The position numbers and the translations under genes were made by a program. 64,000 nt of DNA from Bacteroidales bacterium UBA5833 (GTDB lineage Bacteria > Bacteroidota > Bacteroidia > Bacteroidales > Lentimicrobiaceae), in assembly GCA_002433025.1 (NCBI GenBank), contig DJGZ01000022.1, forward strand, positions 62,001-126,000, read 5' to 3'. This document shows positions 36,401 through 45,247 of this stretch, one piece after another (position 1 is the stretch's first letter; the number at the start of each line of letters is the position of its first letter). The notes beneath the pieces are model-generated. The model did not search any database. It was not told the origin of the DNA and was given only the letters and a program-made list of their open reading frames with translations.

Positions 36401-36433
36401 AAAAAGCCCTGGATTCAGATTCAGGGCTTTTTT
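36401..36433 (+). terminator. Intrinsic terminator after the LEA-like gene
   Basis: An 11-bp stem AAAAAGCCCTG / CAGGGCTTTTT (36401-36411 with 36422-36432) with a 10-nt loop ends in a T-rich tract. Confidence 0.88.
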
Positions 36434-36513
36434 ATGCAGCCACAACAAATTCACTGATCTGTGGTTTAATTTTCCATGACCCGACCGGGTTATCAGCATT
36501 TTTTAACTCCGCC

Positions 36514-37335
36514 ATGACTGATCCCATTTCAATTACGCCGATTCCCATTGAATTTCAAGGGCCACAGGCGATGAACCCCAAATCAACCCACCGCCACGAC
36601 CATGAAGAGTTGTGGATCATCACCCATGGGAACCCTGAATACACGGTCGATTTTGTTTCTGAAATCCTGGAAGCACCGGTAATTGTATATGTTGCCCAGG
36701 GAAAGGTCCATTCATTCCTGCCCGACCATCAAACGCGCGGCTGGCTGATCCGTTACCGGAATGATTTTATCCCGCAAAGCCGCTTTAACTTCTATTCCGG
36801 ATTTATTGAGAAAGTTCAATACACGCTGAGCCACGATTACTGCAGCACCACCCTGCATGCGCTGTGCGAGATTATGCTGAGGGAAAACGCTGAACCAAGT
36901 CCCGACTTTCAGGTACTGCGCCACCTGCTCAGTGCAATACTGGCTAAACTTGAGAAAGATGCACACACTGAATACCTGGGAGAATCCGGCCCGGCCAACA
37001 CCCGGCTGACCACCTTCAACAACTTCCTGAAAATCCTGGAGAATAACTTTCACCGGCCTGAAGGCGCGGACTTTTATGCCGAAAAGCTGAACATGACTGC
37101 TCGTAATCTAAATCTGATCACCCAGGCTTCATTCGGAAAAACAGCCACGGAAATCATCGAAACCCGGAAACTGATCGAAGCGAGAAGGCTGCTGCTGAAC
37201 ACTGAAAAATCCGTTTCGGAAATCGGTTTTGAGCTCGGATATAATGAAAAGTCCTATTTTACCAGGGTTTTCAAAAAGAAGACCGGGATAACCCCCACCG
37301 GTTTCCGCGAAAAATCATTTGCCCTCATTTCCTGA
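36514..37335 (+). CDS. AraC-family transcriptional regulator
   Basis: A 273-residue regulator. The N-terminal cupin-like ligand domain (about 10-130) includes HRHDHEELWIITHG. The C-terminal 100 residues carry two helix-turn-helix motifs, with the conserved FGKTATEIIETRKLIEARR and VSEIGFELGYNEKSYFTRVFKKKTGITP. It is transcribed toward yceI, 91 bp downstream, which has its own box, so it may control the yceI/pirin/dioxygenase genes. That link is inferred from position only. Confidence 0.9.
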   Translation: MTDPISITPIPIEFQGPQAMNPKSTHRHDHEELWIITHGNPEYTVDFVSEILEAPVIVYVAQGKVHSFLPDHQTRGWLIRYRNDFIPQSRFNFYSGFIEKVQYTLSHDYCSTTLHALCEIMLRENAEPSPDFQVLRHLLSAILAKLEKDAHTEYLGESGPANTRLTTFNNFLKILENNFHRPEGADFYAEKLNMTARNLNLITQASFGKTATEIIETRKLIEARRLLLNTEKSVSEIGFELGYNEKSYFTRVFKKKTGITPTGFREKSFALIS

Positions 37336-37386
37336 TTGTACCACACATGTTCCTGAAAGTGTAACCATCCGCCTTGCGGACCGGTG

Positions 37387-37394
37387 TAATTTTG
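37387..37394 (+). promoter_or_regulatory. TAnnTTTG -7 box for the YceI gene
   Basis: TAATTTTG lies 32 nt before the ATG at 37427. Confidence 0.5.
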
Positions 37395-37426
37395 CACCAT
37401 CAGAAACAACGTAAAACAATAAGAAA

Positions 37427-37960
37427 ATGACGACAACAAAATGGGCTCTTGATCCCTCACACTCGGAAATAAGTTTCAAAGTAAAGCACCTCATGATTTC
37501 AAATGTAAAGGGTGTATTTGCAGGATTTACAATTGATGTTACAACAACAGGAGACGATTTCAGCACTTCTGATATTTCATTGAGCATTGATCCCGCAACC
37601 ATCAACACCGGCAATGCCGACCGCGATGCCCACCTGAAAAGTGCTGACTTTTTCGATACAGACAATTTCAAAACCATCGCTTTCAAATCAGAAAAGATGG
37701 AAAAAGCCGGTGACGATGAATTTAAACTCACCGGTGACCTGACCATTAAAGGCATTAGCCGTAAAGTAACCCTCGATGTGGAATTTGGCGGCCTGATGAC
37801 TGATCCCTGGGGCAACCAGAAAGTCGGTTTCAGCCTTAACGGAAAAATCAACCGCAAAGACTGGGGGCTTAACTGGAATGCAGCCCTTGAGGCCGGTGGC
37901 GTATTGGTTGGCGAAGAGGTAAAGATCAGTGCTGAAGTGCAGTTTGTAAAACAGGCCTGA
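37427..37960 (+). CDS. YceI family lipid-binding protein
   Basis: A 177-residue lipocalin-like barrel of the YceI family, whose members bind polyisoprenoid lipids. Diagnostic segments are WALDPSHSEISFKVKHLMISNVKG at the N-terminus, SADFFDTDNFKTIAFKSEKM in the middle and the late GFSLNGKINRKDWGLNW. There is no signal peptide, unlike the periplasmic E. coli protein, so it should be cytosolic, as in many Bacteroidota. Two hairpins follow the stop. Confidence 0.92.
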   Translation: MTTTKWALDPSHSEISFKVKHLMISNVKGVFAGFTIDVTTTGDDFSTSDISLSIDPATINTGNADRDAHLKSADFFDTDNFKTIAFKSEKMEKAGDDEFKLTGDLTIKGISRKVTLDVEFGGLMTDPWGNQKVGFSLNGKINRKDWGLNWNAALEAGGVLVGEEVKISAEVQFVKQA

Positions 37961-37981
37961 TATATCCGACAGTTCATGAAA

Positions 37982-38052
37982 AAACAGGCTGGATGGTTAA
38001 AGCCTGTTTCACGACTTAAAAATAATCAGCAGGCAGACTCAGCGTCTGCCTG
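37982..38052 (+). terminator. Tandem terminator-like hairpins after YceI
   Basis: Hairpin one is AAACAGGCT / AGCCTGTTT (37982-37990 with 38001-38009). Hairpin two is CAGGCAGAC / GTCTGCCTG (38030-38038 with 38044-38052). Both are perfect 9-bp stems with weak T tracts. Confidence 0.6.
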
Positions 38053-38174
38053 TAAAATATAACGAATTAAGCATCATACCATTTCAAAAGGCAAAAGATG
38101 ATCCCTGAGCCATGAACTGACAGGAATTTATACGAAAAGCGCTCCCAGGCGCAGGATTACTGTTAACATCAAAA

Positions 38175-38197
38175 CTTGCCGGAGGAATTCCGGCAAG
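38175..38197 (+). promoter_or_regulatory. Hairpin in the pirin gene leader
   Basis: A perfect 9-bp stem CTTGCCGGA / TCCGGCAAG (38175-38183 with 38189-38197) with a 5-nt loop lies 70 bp before the pirin ATG. As DNA it is also a palindromic site that a dimeric regulator could bind. Confidence 0.35.
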
Positions 38198-38267
38198 CAA
38201 GGCGGGTAAGCCGAATGCGCCGGAGTCATCGGGGTTTAATCATTTACCGGATACAAAAGAAGAAATT

Positions 38268-38987
38268 ATGAAAAACAAAGTGCTTCACAAAGCGGGCAGC
38301 CGCGGCCTTGCCAATCATGGTTGGCTGGTAAGCAGGCACACCTTCAGCTTTGCCAATTACTACGATCCCGACCGGATAAACTTTGGTGTACTCAGAGTAC
38401 TGAACGATGATTTTGTGGCTGCCGGCAAAGGCTTTGGCACCCATCCGCACGACAATATGGAAATTATCTCTATCCCGCTAGAAGGCGACCTGGAACACAG
38501 AGACAGTATGGGTAATGTAGCTGTGATAAGCAAGGGCGATGTGCAGGTTATGAGCGCCGGAACCGGTATCACACATAGCGAGTACAACAAAAACAGCGAC
38601 AGGCCGGTTAAATTTCTTCAGATCTGGCTGTTTCCCAAATCTCTGAATGTGAAACCACGGTACAATCAGATTACGCTTAAGACAGAAGATCGACAGAACA
38701 AGCTTCAGCAGATTTTATCTCCAGACCCGCAGGATGCGGGAGTGTGGATACATCAGGATGCATGGTTCTATATGGGCAATTTTGATGAAGGAATTGAGAC
38801 AAAATACCAGATCAGAAAAAGCGGGAACGGAGTTTATGCCTTTGTGCTGAAAGGAAGTTATATCATTGATGGAACAGAGCTCAGTGAGCGTGACGGACTG
38901 GGGATCAGCGATGCAGACGCTGTTGATATTAAGTCTGGTCAGGCCGGCTCAGAAATTCTGCTTATGGATATACCCATGAACATTTAA
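38268..38987 (+). CDS. Pirin family bicupin protein
   Basis: A 239-residue pirin. The N-terminal cupin carries the metal site THPHDNMEI, LEHRDSMG and GTGITHSEYN, matching the three-histidine-one-glutamate set of pirins. The C-terminal cupin is degenerate as usual. Bacterial pirins include quercetin dioxygenases and redox-linked regulators; function cannot be fixed. It is 9 bp ahead of the dioxygenase-like gene, so they form one operon. Confidence 0.92.
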   Translation: MKNKVLHKAGSRGLANHGWLVSRHTFSFANYYDPDRINFGVLRVLNDDFVAAGKGFGTHPHDNMEIISIPLEGDLEHRDSMGNVAVISKGDVQVMSAGTGITHSEYNKNSDRPVKFLQIWLFPKSLNVKPRYNQITLKTEDRQNKLQQILSPDPQDAGVWIHQDAWFYMGNFDEGIETKYQIRKSGNGVYAFVLKGSYIIDGTELSERDGLGISDADAVDIKSGQAGSEILLMDIPMNI

Positions 38988-38996
38988 GACAAAAAC

Positions 38997-39872
38997 ATGG
39001 ACCGGCGGAAATTTCTGTTATCATCTTTGGCCCTGTCAATAACACCTTATGCCATGAAAGTAAATGCGTTGCAAAATATAGTTTCACAATGGGGAAATAC
39101 CCCCGCCATGCCAGTGCTTTTTCTTGGCCATGGCAGTCCGATGAATGCCATTGAACTGAATGAGTTTTCACGTGGCTGGCAACAAATCGGAAAAAGCCTT
39201 CCGGTTCCTAACGCTATTCTTTGTGTTTCAGCGCATTGGGAAACACGGGGAACTTTTGTCACCGCCATGGAAAAACCGCGCACCATTCACGACTTCGGCG
39301 GCTTCCCCCAGGCATTGTTCGATGTTCAGTATCCTGCGCCCGGAAGTCCTGAACTGGCATTGGAAACCAGCAATATAATTACTCAGACCGAAGTCAGGCT
39401 TGATGAGAACTGGGGGCTTGACCATGGGGCCTGGAGCGTGATCAAACACCTCTATCCAAAAGCTGAAATTCCGGTAATACAACTCAGCCTTGACTACGGA
39501 AAATCGCCCCGTGAGCATTATGCGCTTGCCGCTGAACTGGCCGCACTGCGTAAAAAAGGGGTATTGATTATCGGCAGTGGAAATATCGTACACAACCTGC
39601 GGATCATTGACTGGAAAAAACCCGGTACAGGATATGACTGGGCTGTTGAAACCGATGCAAAAATGCGGCAATGGATTTCAGAAGGCAACCACCAGGCACT
39701 CATTGACTATAAAAAGGCCGGAACGGCATTTGAACAATCTGTCCCTACTCCGGAGCATTACCTGCCATTGCTCTATACACTCGGACTTCAGGGAAAAAAC
39801 GAGGCGGTATCGTTCTTCAATACTAAAACCATTATGGGGTCGATTTCGATGACTTCGGTGAAGATCGGATAA
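38997..39872 (+). CDS. ygiD: 4,5-DOPA-extradiol-dioxygenase-like protein with Tat-type signal
   Basis: A 291-residue class III extradiol dioxygenase-like enzyme of the YgiD/DODA family. Metal ligands are H-rich LGHGSPM, SAHWE, and NIVHNLR, with LDHGAW in the middle. The N-terminus MDRRKFLLSSLALS is a twin-arginine-like signal, unusual compared with the cytosolic E. coli YgiD. It may therefore be exported folded with its metal. The natural substrate is unknown; the family opens catechol rings such as DOPA in vitro. It follows the pirin gene by 9 bp. Confidence 0.88.
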   Translation: MDRRKFLLSSLALSITPYAMKVNALQNIVSQWGNTPAMPVLFLGHGSPMNAIELNEFSRGWQQIGKSLPVPNAILCVSAHWETRGTFVTAMEKPRTIHDFGGFPQALFDVQYPAPGSPELALETSNIITQTEVRLDENWGLDHGAWSVIKHLYPKAEIPVIQLSLDYGKSPREHYALAAELAALRKKGVLIIGSGNIVHNLRIIDWKKPGTGYDWAVETDAKMRQWISEGNHQALIDYKKAGTAFEQSVPTPEHYLPLLYTLGLQGKNEAVSFFNTKTIMGSISMTSVKIG

Positions 39873-39976
39873 GAATTCATGTTCACTTACAAAAATAATT
39901 CAGACGAACGAATTGAGTTTGCGTCTGATTTGCAGAAAACAATTTACATTATATTAAGTATATTTAATAAAATTAT

Positions 39977-39984
39977 TACTTTTG
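39977..39984 (+). promoter_or_regulatory. TAnnTTTG -7 box for the AAA ATPase gene
   Basis: TACTTTTG lies 24 nt before the ATG at 40009, in a very AT-rich spacer. It supports 40009 over the earlier in-frame ATG at 39982, which overlaps the box. Confidence 0.5.
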
Positions 39985-40008
39985 TTTGTTTTGTTAAGTG
40001 TACTGAAG

Positions 40009-41205
40009 ATGGAATTAATCAAGAGAGAAAAATATTTAGAAAAGATCAGGCCTTATTATGGAAAGGATCTCATTAAGGTTTTAACCGGCCAGCGAAGGGT
40101 TGGTAAAAGTTATTTATTACGACTGATCAGGCTTGAGTTAGAAGCAATTAATCCAACTGCTAATTTTATATTTATTGATCTTGAGCGCTTTGAATTTGAC
40201 AAAATCAGAACCTATGAAGATTTATATTTATATATCAAAACTGCGCAAAAACCAGGCGACAATTATCTGTTTATTGATGAAATTCAAAATATTGAAGATT
40301 TTGAAAGAGCTATACGGAGCTTATTGTCCGAAGGGAACTGCGACATCTATATAACAGGAAGCAATTCTGCAGTTTTCTCAGGCGAAATTGTAACTTTTTT
40401 AAGTGGACGCCAGGTTGTAATAAATATCCACAGTTTGTCATTTACGGAATATCTGCTCTTTAATGAACTTGATGCGAGTGAGCAATCGCTAATGCGGTAT
40501 TTAAAACACGGAGGATTGCCATATCTCAGGCATATAGAAAACGATGATGACCTGGTTACGGATTATCTGAGGAATATTTATAACACGATTCTCTATCGCG
40601 ATGTAGTGAGCCGGAATCAAATACGGGATATCCCGTTTCTTGAAAATCTGACCCGGTTTCTTGCCGATAATACAGGAAGTCTTACTTCGGCTACCAGAAT
40701 TGCCGATTACATGAAATCGCAAAGAAACAGTAAATCGGTTTCTGTAATTATTAACTATCTTAATTATCTTGAACAGGCATATTTTATAAATAGTGTCAGG
40801 CGTCAGGATGTGCAGGGAAAGAGAATCTTTGACAGCGGTGAAAAGTTTTATTTTCAGGACCTGGGTTTACGTAACCTGCTTTCGGGATACAAACCAACGG
40901 AAATTGCCAAGATCATTGAAAATGCAGTTTTTAATCATCTGGTTTATCTGGGAAACAAAGTTTATGTAGGGAAAATGGATGATAAGGAAATTGACTTTAT
41001 TGCAGAGCAAAATGGCGAATTTGCTTACTACCAGGTAGCATATTTACTGAATGATACAAAAGTTATTGAACGTGAATTTGGTAATCTGTTGAAAATCCCG
41101 GATCACTATCCCAAATATGTTATCTCAATGGATAATTTTCCGATTACCTCATCTACTGAAGGAATCAAGCATATACATCTGATGAATTTTTTATTGGAGG
41201 AGTAA
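40009..41205 (+). CDS. AAA+ ATPase with DUF4143-type C-terminal domain
   Basis: A 398-residue protein. The ATPase part has Walker A TGQRRVGKS (26-34), Walker B YLFIDEIQN (D90, E91) and sensor-like ITGSNS. The C-terminal half has the DUF4143 pattern (GERIFDSGEKFYFQDLGLRNLL in spirit, IENAVFNHLVYLG, KEIDFIAEQ), related to PD-(D/E)XK nuclease folds. Such ATPases are abundant in Bacteroidota, often mobile, and of unknown role. The gene is clearly more AT-rich than its neighbours, which suggests acquisition. It has no operon partner. Confidence 0.85.
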   Translation: MELIKREKYLEKIRPYYGKDLIKVLTGQRRVGKSYLLRLIRLELEAINPTANFIFIDLERFEFDKIRTYEDLYLYIKTAQKPGDNYLFIDEIQNIEDFERAIRSLLSEGNCDIYITGSNSAVFSGEIVTFLSGRQVVINIHSLSFTEYLLFNELDASEQSLMRYLKHGGLPYLRHIENDDDLVTDYLRNIYNTILYRDVVSRNQIRDIPFLENLTRFLADNTGSLTSATRIADYMKSQRNSKSVSVIINYLNYLEQAYFINSVRRQDVQGKRIFDSGEKFYFQDLGLRNLLSGYKPTEIAKIIENAVFNHLVYLGNKVYVGKMDDKEIDFIAEQNGEFAYYQVAYLLNDTKVIEREFGNLLKIPDHYPKYVISMDNFPITSSTEGIKHIHLMNFLLEE

Positions 41206-41270
41206 TGCTGTAATAGCCATATAAAAATGATATATAGGGCGTGTAATATTGCTAATCCGGAGTAATCAGA

Positions 41271-41750
41271 TTAAAAGCTATATCCCAGACTGATTCCCGC
41301 CCACGGTATTACTGCACTTTTGACTTCTTCGGCCAGGGGTATTACAAACATAGGGGTAAAACCTACCCGTAAAAAGAATCCTTTCCTTTTCTGAGAGCGA
41401 TATCCGATAACTCCGTGAATAAACATATTGTAGAGTTCACCAGCGTTGAAATTTGTGCTCAGGCCTCCGCCGATTTCCAGCCTGCTTCTCTTTCCTCCGA
41501 AATAGTAGCCCATTATATTGGGTGCCCAACCCTCTTCTATTCCCGCAACACCCAGACTAAATGCAAAAGTTTCCCCGGGCCTGAAATCAACATTCAGTGA
41601 AATAAACCCTTTGCCGAAAAGTTCTATAAAAGGAGAAATGGCCGGGCTGGAAAAATTTTCGTTTTCCTGCGCCTGCAACTGAAGTAAAAAGATTCCGAAA
41701 AGACCGGAAAGGAAACTTTTCACAATTCTGGCAATCATATGTGATTTCAT
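41271..41750 (-). CDS. Exported protein, probable small outer-membrane barrel
   Basis: I do not recognise this protein. From the ATG at 41750 it has 159 residues: a signal peptide (MIARIVKSFLSGLFGIFLLQLQAQ) and then alternating strands rich in glycine and aromatics (FISLNVDFRPG, FAFSLGVAGI, RLEIGGGLSTNF, GFFLRVGFTPMF, final AGISLGYSF). The last strand ends in phenylalanine, as in outer-membrane barrels. Longer starts upstream would overlap the neighbouring gene. It heads a run of minus-strand membrane or exported genes. Confidence 0.6.
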   Translation of the reverse strand: MKSHMIARIVKSFLSGLFGIFLLQLQAQENENFSSPAISPFIELFGKGFISLNVDFRPGETFAFSLGVAGIEEGWAPNIMGYYFGGKRSRLEIGGGLSTNFNAGELYNMFIHGVIGYRSQKRKGFFLRVGFTPMFVIPLAEEVKSAVIPWAGISLGYSF

Positions 41751-41815
41751 TTTTTGACGGATTAACTGATCGGATGCAAAAAATGGATTCTGCTTTTTGT
41801 TGTTAAACCAGCATT

Positions 41816-42220
41816 TTACCTCATTACAAACGGAACAATGATTGAGATAATCCCGGTACATACAACCACCAGAATAAACAGGTTGTACCGCACACTGTAG
41901 CTGCTCATCAGTGAAGCATCATAATATTTATCAACCTGTTGATCAACATACATTTTAATCAATCCGTTAAGCAGTTTGGTGCGGGTTTGTTTGCCTTTGG
42001 TCAGTCCGATTATGGCAACCAGATTAATGATGATGATCAGTGCAACAAAAATGAACATCACAAACAATGCGGTATCATCGGTACGTGACTTTTCGACCGA
42101 TCCCGAATTGATGGCCAGCGCTATCAGGTTGAGGGCGATGGAAGCAAGTATGAAAATAATATCCGTCTTTGCATTCTGCTGCAATTCGGAAGTAATGTGT
42201 TTGTGAACGTGCTCAATCAT
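41816..42220 (-). CDS. Small membrane protein with three helices, unknown
   Basis: I do not recognise this protein. With the ATG at 42220 it has 134 residues; a TTG start ten codons earlier is possible. Three hydrophobic segments are visible: IIFILASIALNLIALAI, LFVMFIFVALIIIINLVAIIGL and LFILVVVCTGIISIIVPFV. A histidine-rich N-terminus (IEHVHKHI) and a charged middle loop complete it. It resembles in shape the Pycsar/CBASS-type helical effector membrane proteins, but no partner nucleotide cyclase is present, so that is not claimed. Confidence 0.6.
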   Translation of the reverse strand: MIEHVHKHITSELQQNAKTDIIFILASIALNLIALAINSGSVEKSRTDDTALFVMFIFVALIIIINLVAIIGLTKGKQTRTKLLNGLIKMYVDQQVDKYYDASLMSSYSVRYNLFILVVVCTGIISIIVPFVMR

Positions 42221-42280
42221 GGCTTTTGGTTTTTCAGTTAATTCAGACAAAAGAGTTCCTGTGTGGTTTGTAACAGCGGA

Positions 42281-42952
42281 TTATCTGATCTCCGGTTGAT
42301 TTATAAAACGCCACTGCTTAATATGCGTGCCCGGCCAGCCGGCCTTGAACCGGAAAGTATCGGGTCCATCAATTGCATTAATTGTAATGATGGCTGTAAT
42401 ACAGGAAGCGAGTGCCAGGGTACTGCCCAGTGCCCAGCATTTATACCTTTCCGCATTCAGTTCCCCTTCTTTAAAATTGTAACTGATAATCGGTGAGAGG
42501 AAGAGAGTGAGCAAGGACAAATAGATGGTTGGTTCTACAAAACCTCCGAATTCATTCTTTTTTGCAGGGCGATACTTCAGATAGTCTATTTCGTGCAATG
42601 CAAAACTTATGAATCCCGAATCCCTGAGTGCTAAAGAGGTAAAGTATTTCACTGGAATGGTTGATTGTTGCTTTATCCCGTTCGTGAATACTGAATTTGT
42701 TTTTACTTCATTTAACCTGATCCGGATAGAATCGCCGGCACCGCCAAGGAATATCCCGCTATAATAATTATATTCCTTCAGGGTATCATTATCATTCAGC
42801 AAACGGCCGATATCGAGTTTCATTTCAGGCTTTAATCTGAGCGTCTTTACTTTTGAATTGCCCGAGACTTTTTGCAGTTGAACCTGCCAGGGCTGAGCAT
42901 TCAGTATAATTGTGAAACTCAGCGCAATCATAATCAGAAATAGCTTTTTCAT
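42281..42952 (-). CDS. Exported or membrane protein, unknown
   Basis: I do not recognise this 223-residue protein. It starts at the ATG at 42952 with a signal peptide (MKKLFLIMIALSFTIILNAQ). A beta-rich domain follows with several KT/DSIRIRLNEV-like strands, then two hydrophobic helices at about 160-205 (IYLSLLTLFLSPII and ALGSTLALASCITAIITI). The layout suggests a periplasmic domain tethered by C-terminal membrane helices. It is in line with the other minus-strand genes at 41.2-44.2 kb. Confidence 0.6.
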   Translation of the reverse strand: MKKLFLIMIALSFTIILNAQPWQVQLQKVSGNSKVKTLRLKPEMKLDIGRLLNDNDTLKEYNYYSGIFLGGAGDSIRIRLNEVKTNSVFTNGIKQQSTIPVKYFTSLALRDSGFISFALHEIDYLKYRPAKKNEFGGFVEPTIYLSLLTLFLSPIISYNFKEGELNAERYKCWALGSTLALASCITAIITINAIDGPDTFRFKAGWPGTHIKQWRFINQPEIR

Positions 42953-43078
42953 GTTTGTGATTTTAGGATATGACCCAATTGCAGAGTCTGTAACCAATCA
43001 ATCTCCTGAACAGAAACAGTGACTTAGTTTAAAACATTCCTGAAACATTTCAATATTTTACCTCCTGAAAACCAGCTT

Positions 43079-44161
43079 CTAAAACGGGCTGAAAAACGAA
43101 AAGTAGTGATGGCAGACCTTATCAGGAGGTTCAAAGAGGAGCATGTTGGGAACACCTGATGCCCTGGAGAAGTATTTGTCTGTGGAAGATGCCTGCTGCT
43201 GAAGTTTTTCACCTTCTTCCTGCTTACCAAGAAACATATTAGCCCTGGCCATCAGGCCCAGCGTGTATGCCTTCAGCGGGACAATGGGCTCGGGAAGGGT
43301 CTGGAGGTACTGCTCAAAACAGGCGATTGCAACCGGTAACTCAGTAGAAGCAATTTCTCTGTTCTGCATTACTTTCATCATATGATACCTGCCCAGCTGA
43401 AGTTGAAGCAGATTGGCCGAAGGATCTTTGGTTTTCACTTCATTGTAATACTTTTCAGCTACCTCCGGATTCCCGGCTAAGATTCCGGCAATTGCCGTGC
43501 GGTAAAGGAGTTCGGGGGTCCGTCCGTTTCCGGCAATTTCATTTTCCCAAAACTTAACCAGATCAGTTCCTTCAGGTGCGAGTACCTCTCTGGCCCTGGC
43601 GCCGAAATAAGCATTTGTTTCGGAAAGCTTTCCGGCATAATGTGCAGCCTGCGCACTATCGCCTCCCATCTCAGGCGGTAGCATTCCGTAAATCTCTACA
43701 AGATAGAGCATGGGTTCATAATAATCGGGTTTCAGCAGCAGCACCTTCCTGAGTAAGCTACAGGTCTCATCCACGGCACCTTTAATCTTGTCCTCCTGCC
43801 CCGTTTGCATAAACATAAATGCATTCATAAAACCGGAAACTGCCCTGTAATAAGCATAGATTACATTATCCGGCTCCAGGTCGGCTGCCTTACTGATGTG
43901 GGCGGTAACGTCTTCCAGGCGGGTACCTCCTCCCCCGGTCAGCAGGTAAAAGTTTAGCCTGGCCATTTCGTAATGCGCCATGGCATTGGTTGAGTCTGTG
44001 TCAAGCACCTGCAGAAGCAATGCTTTTGCTTCATCCACCTGGCCGCTCATCCTGAGTTCATAAGCCCTGAAGACATCCCTGTCTCCGGGATTCCCGCTTA
44101 TATAAGCCATGGCGGCCAATGAACAGGCAAGCAGGTAAAAAATCATCACATACTTTTTCAT
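43079..44161 (-). CDS. Exported TPR-like repeat protein
   Basis: A 360-residue protein with a signal peptide (MKKYVMIFYLLACSLAAMA) and helical TPR-like repeats across the rest (VFRAYELRMSGQVDEAKALLLQVL, NAMAHYEMARLNFY, ISKAADLEPDNVIYAYYRAV, LLYRTAIAGILAGNPEVAEKYYNEV). An ATG two codons earlier (44167) is also possible. It is a probable periplasmic scaffold. It is divergent from the membrane-protein gene at 44315. Confidence 0.75.
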   Translation of the reverse strand: MKKYVMIFYLLACSLAAMAYISGNPGDRDVFRAYELRMSGQVDEAKALLLQVLDTDSTNAMAHYEMARLNFYLLTGGGGTRLEDVTAHISKAADLEPDNVIYAYYRAVSGFMNAFMFMQTGQEDKIKGAVDETCSLLRKVLLLKPDYYEPMLYLVEIYGMLPPEMGGDSAQAAHYAGKLSETNAYFGARAREVLAPEGTDLVKFWENEIAGNGRTPELLYRTAIAGILAGNPEVAEKYYNEVKTKDPSANLLQLQLGRYHMMKVMQNREIASTELPVAIACFEQYLQTLPEPIVPLKAYTLGLMARANMFLGKQEEGEKLQQQASSTDKYFSRASGVPNMLLFEPPDKVCHHYFSFFSPF

Positions 44162-44314
44162 GATCATCCGGTTTAAAATAAGTGGTTTTTTTGTAACTTT
44201 AAGAATCGAAATTAGTATCTGCTTCGCTTTTTCATTTGAATCAACCTTGTAAACCGATTGTAAAACACTTTACCACCGTTTTGCCATCGGTTCAACCGGA
44301 AATTAACCACTTTT

Positions 44315-45247
44315 GTGAACGACAGGGATTTACTGACCTTCGGAATCCTGAAGCAAAAGATTGTGGAACGTATGCTGCAGTCCTATCCGGGAATCAATCC
44401 TTCCATTTCACAATGGAAAGGACAGGAGATCGTTGATTTTCAGGAAGAATTACTGCAAAAGGTGAATGCCCATATCAGTGAAAAGTGGTTTTACATGCAC
44501 ATGAAATCGGAAAACGGGGGGCTGCCGCGCATCGATATCCTGAACATCCTGAGCCGCTATGCCGGATATGCAAACTGGGATGATTTCAGATTCAAACATG
44601 CGGCAAATTCAACCAGACTTCATTCATTGAAGCATGCCAACCGCTACTTCTACTTTGTACCTGTTGCGGCACTGATTTTATCTGGTTTGTTTTTTCTTCT
44701 GTTCAAATTGCTGAACACAAAGGAATACCGCTTTACCTTTTATGATGCTGATACAGGCAATGCAATAACGAACAGCCTTATCAAAGTCAGTATGCTGCGT
44801 GACAACGAATCCCCGGTAAACTATCTGTGTGGTACCGACGGAAGTTTCGTTGTGAAAACAGGCCGGGCCAGTCTCCGGTTTGTTGTGGAAGCGCCATGTT
44901 ATCATACGGATACCATAGTCAGGTTGCTCGACAAGTTTAATCCTCAGGAGTCCGTAACCCTGAGGCCGGATAACTATGCGCTGATGATTCAGTATTTTTC
45001 GGCCAGCAGGGTGACCGACTGGCAGAGAAGAAGAGACCAGCTGAACGGAATCATTTCGGACAATGCGATGATTTACCAGGTATATGGCAAGGAAACACTT
45101 GGAGTGGAATTATATAACAAAGGGGAGTTTATCAATAAACTGACGCTTCCTTCAACCAGTTTACAGGGTATTGAAATTTTTGACACCAGGTATGAAGCGG
45201 GTAAAATTTCACTGATCCGCTTCAGGCAAAGGGAGGTAAGGCCATGA
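44315..45247 (+). CDS. Membrane protein with cytoplasmic N-domain and extracytoplasmic carboxypeptidase-regulatory-like domain
   Basis: I do not recognise this 310-residue protein as a named family. It starts with GTG at 44315. Residues about 1-100 are a helical domain (ISQWKGQEIVDFQEELLQKV, SRYAGYANWDDF); a single helix spans about 112-130. After it, FTFYDADTGNAITNSLIKV begins a beta-sandwich of the kind found in carboxypeptidase regulatory domains. The topology resembles a one-helix signal transducer. The next gene overlaps by 4 bp (ATGA), so they form a tight pair. Confidence 0.65.
   Translation: MNDRDLLTFGILKQKIVERMLQSYPGINPSISQWKGQEIVDFQEELLQKVNAHISEKWFYMHMKSENGGLPRIDILNILSRYAGYANWDDFRFKHAANSTRLHSLKHANRYFYFVPVAALILSGLFFLLFKLLNTKEYRFTFYDADTGNAITNSLIKVSMLRDNESPVNYLCGTDGSFVVKTGRASLRFVVEAPCYHTDTIVRLLDKFNPQESVTLRPDNYALMIQYFSASRVTDWQRRRDQLNGIISDNAMIYQVYGKETLGVELYNKGEFINKLTLPSTSLQGIEIFDTRYEAGKISLIRFRQREVRP

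Larger units (their letters stand above)
37961..38267 (+). other. Intergenic region with three hairpins before the pirin gene
   Basis: The spacer contains three separate hairpins: 37982-38009, 38030-38052 and 38175-38197. The first two lie directly after yceI and act as terminator candidates. The third, about 70 nt before the pirin start, may be regulatory. I see no -7 box of exact consensus and no tRNA. Confidence 0.5.

Noticed and set aside
41816..42250. CBASS- or Pycsar-like effector role for the three-helix protein
   Set aside because: No cyclase, sensor or nuclease partner is adjacent. Three membrane helices alone do not support an anti-phage claim.
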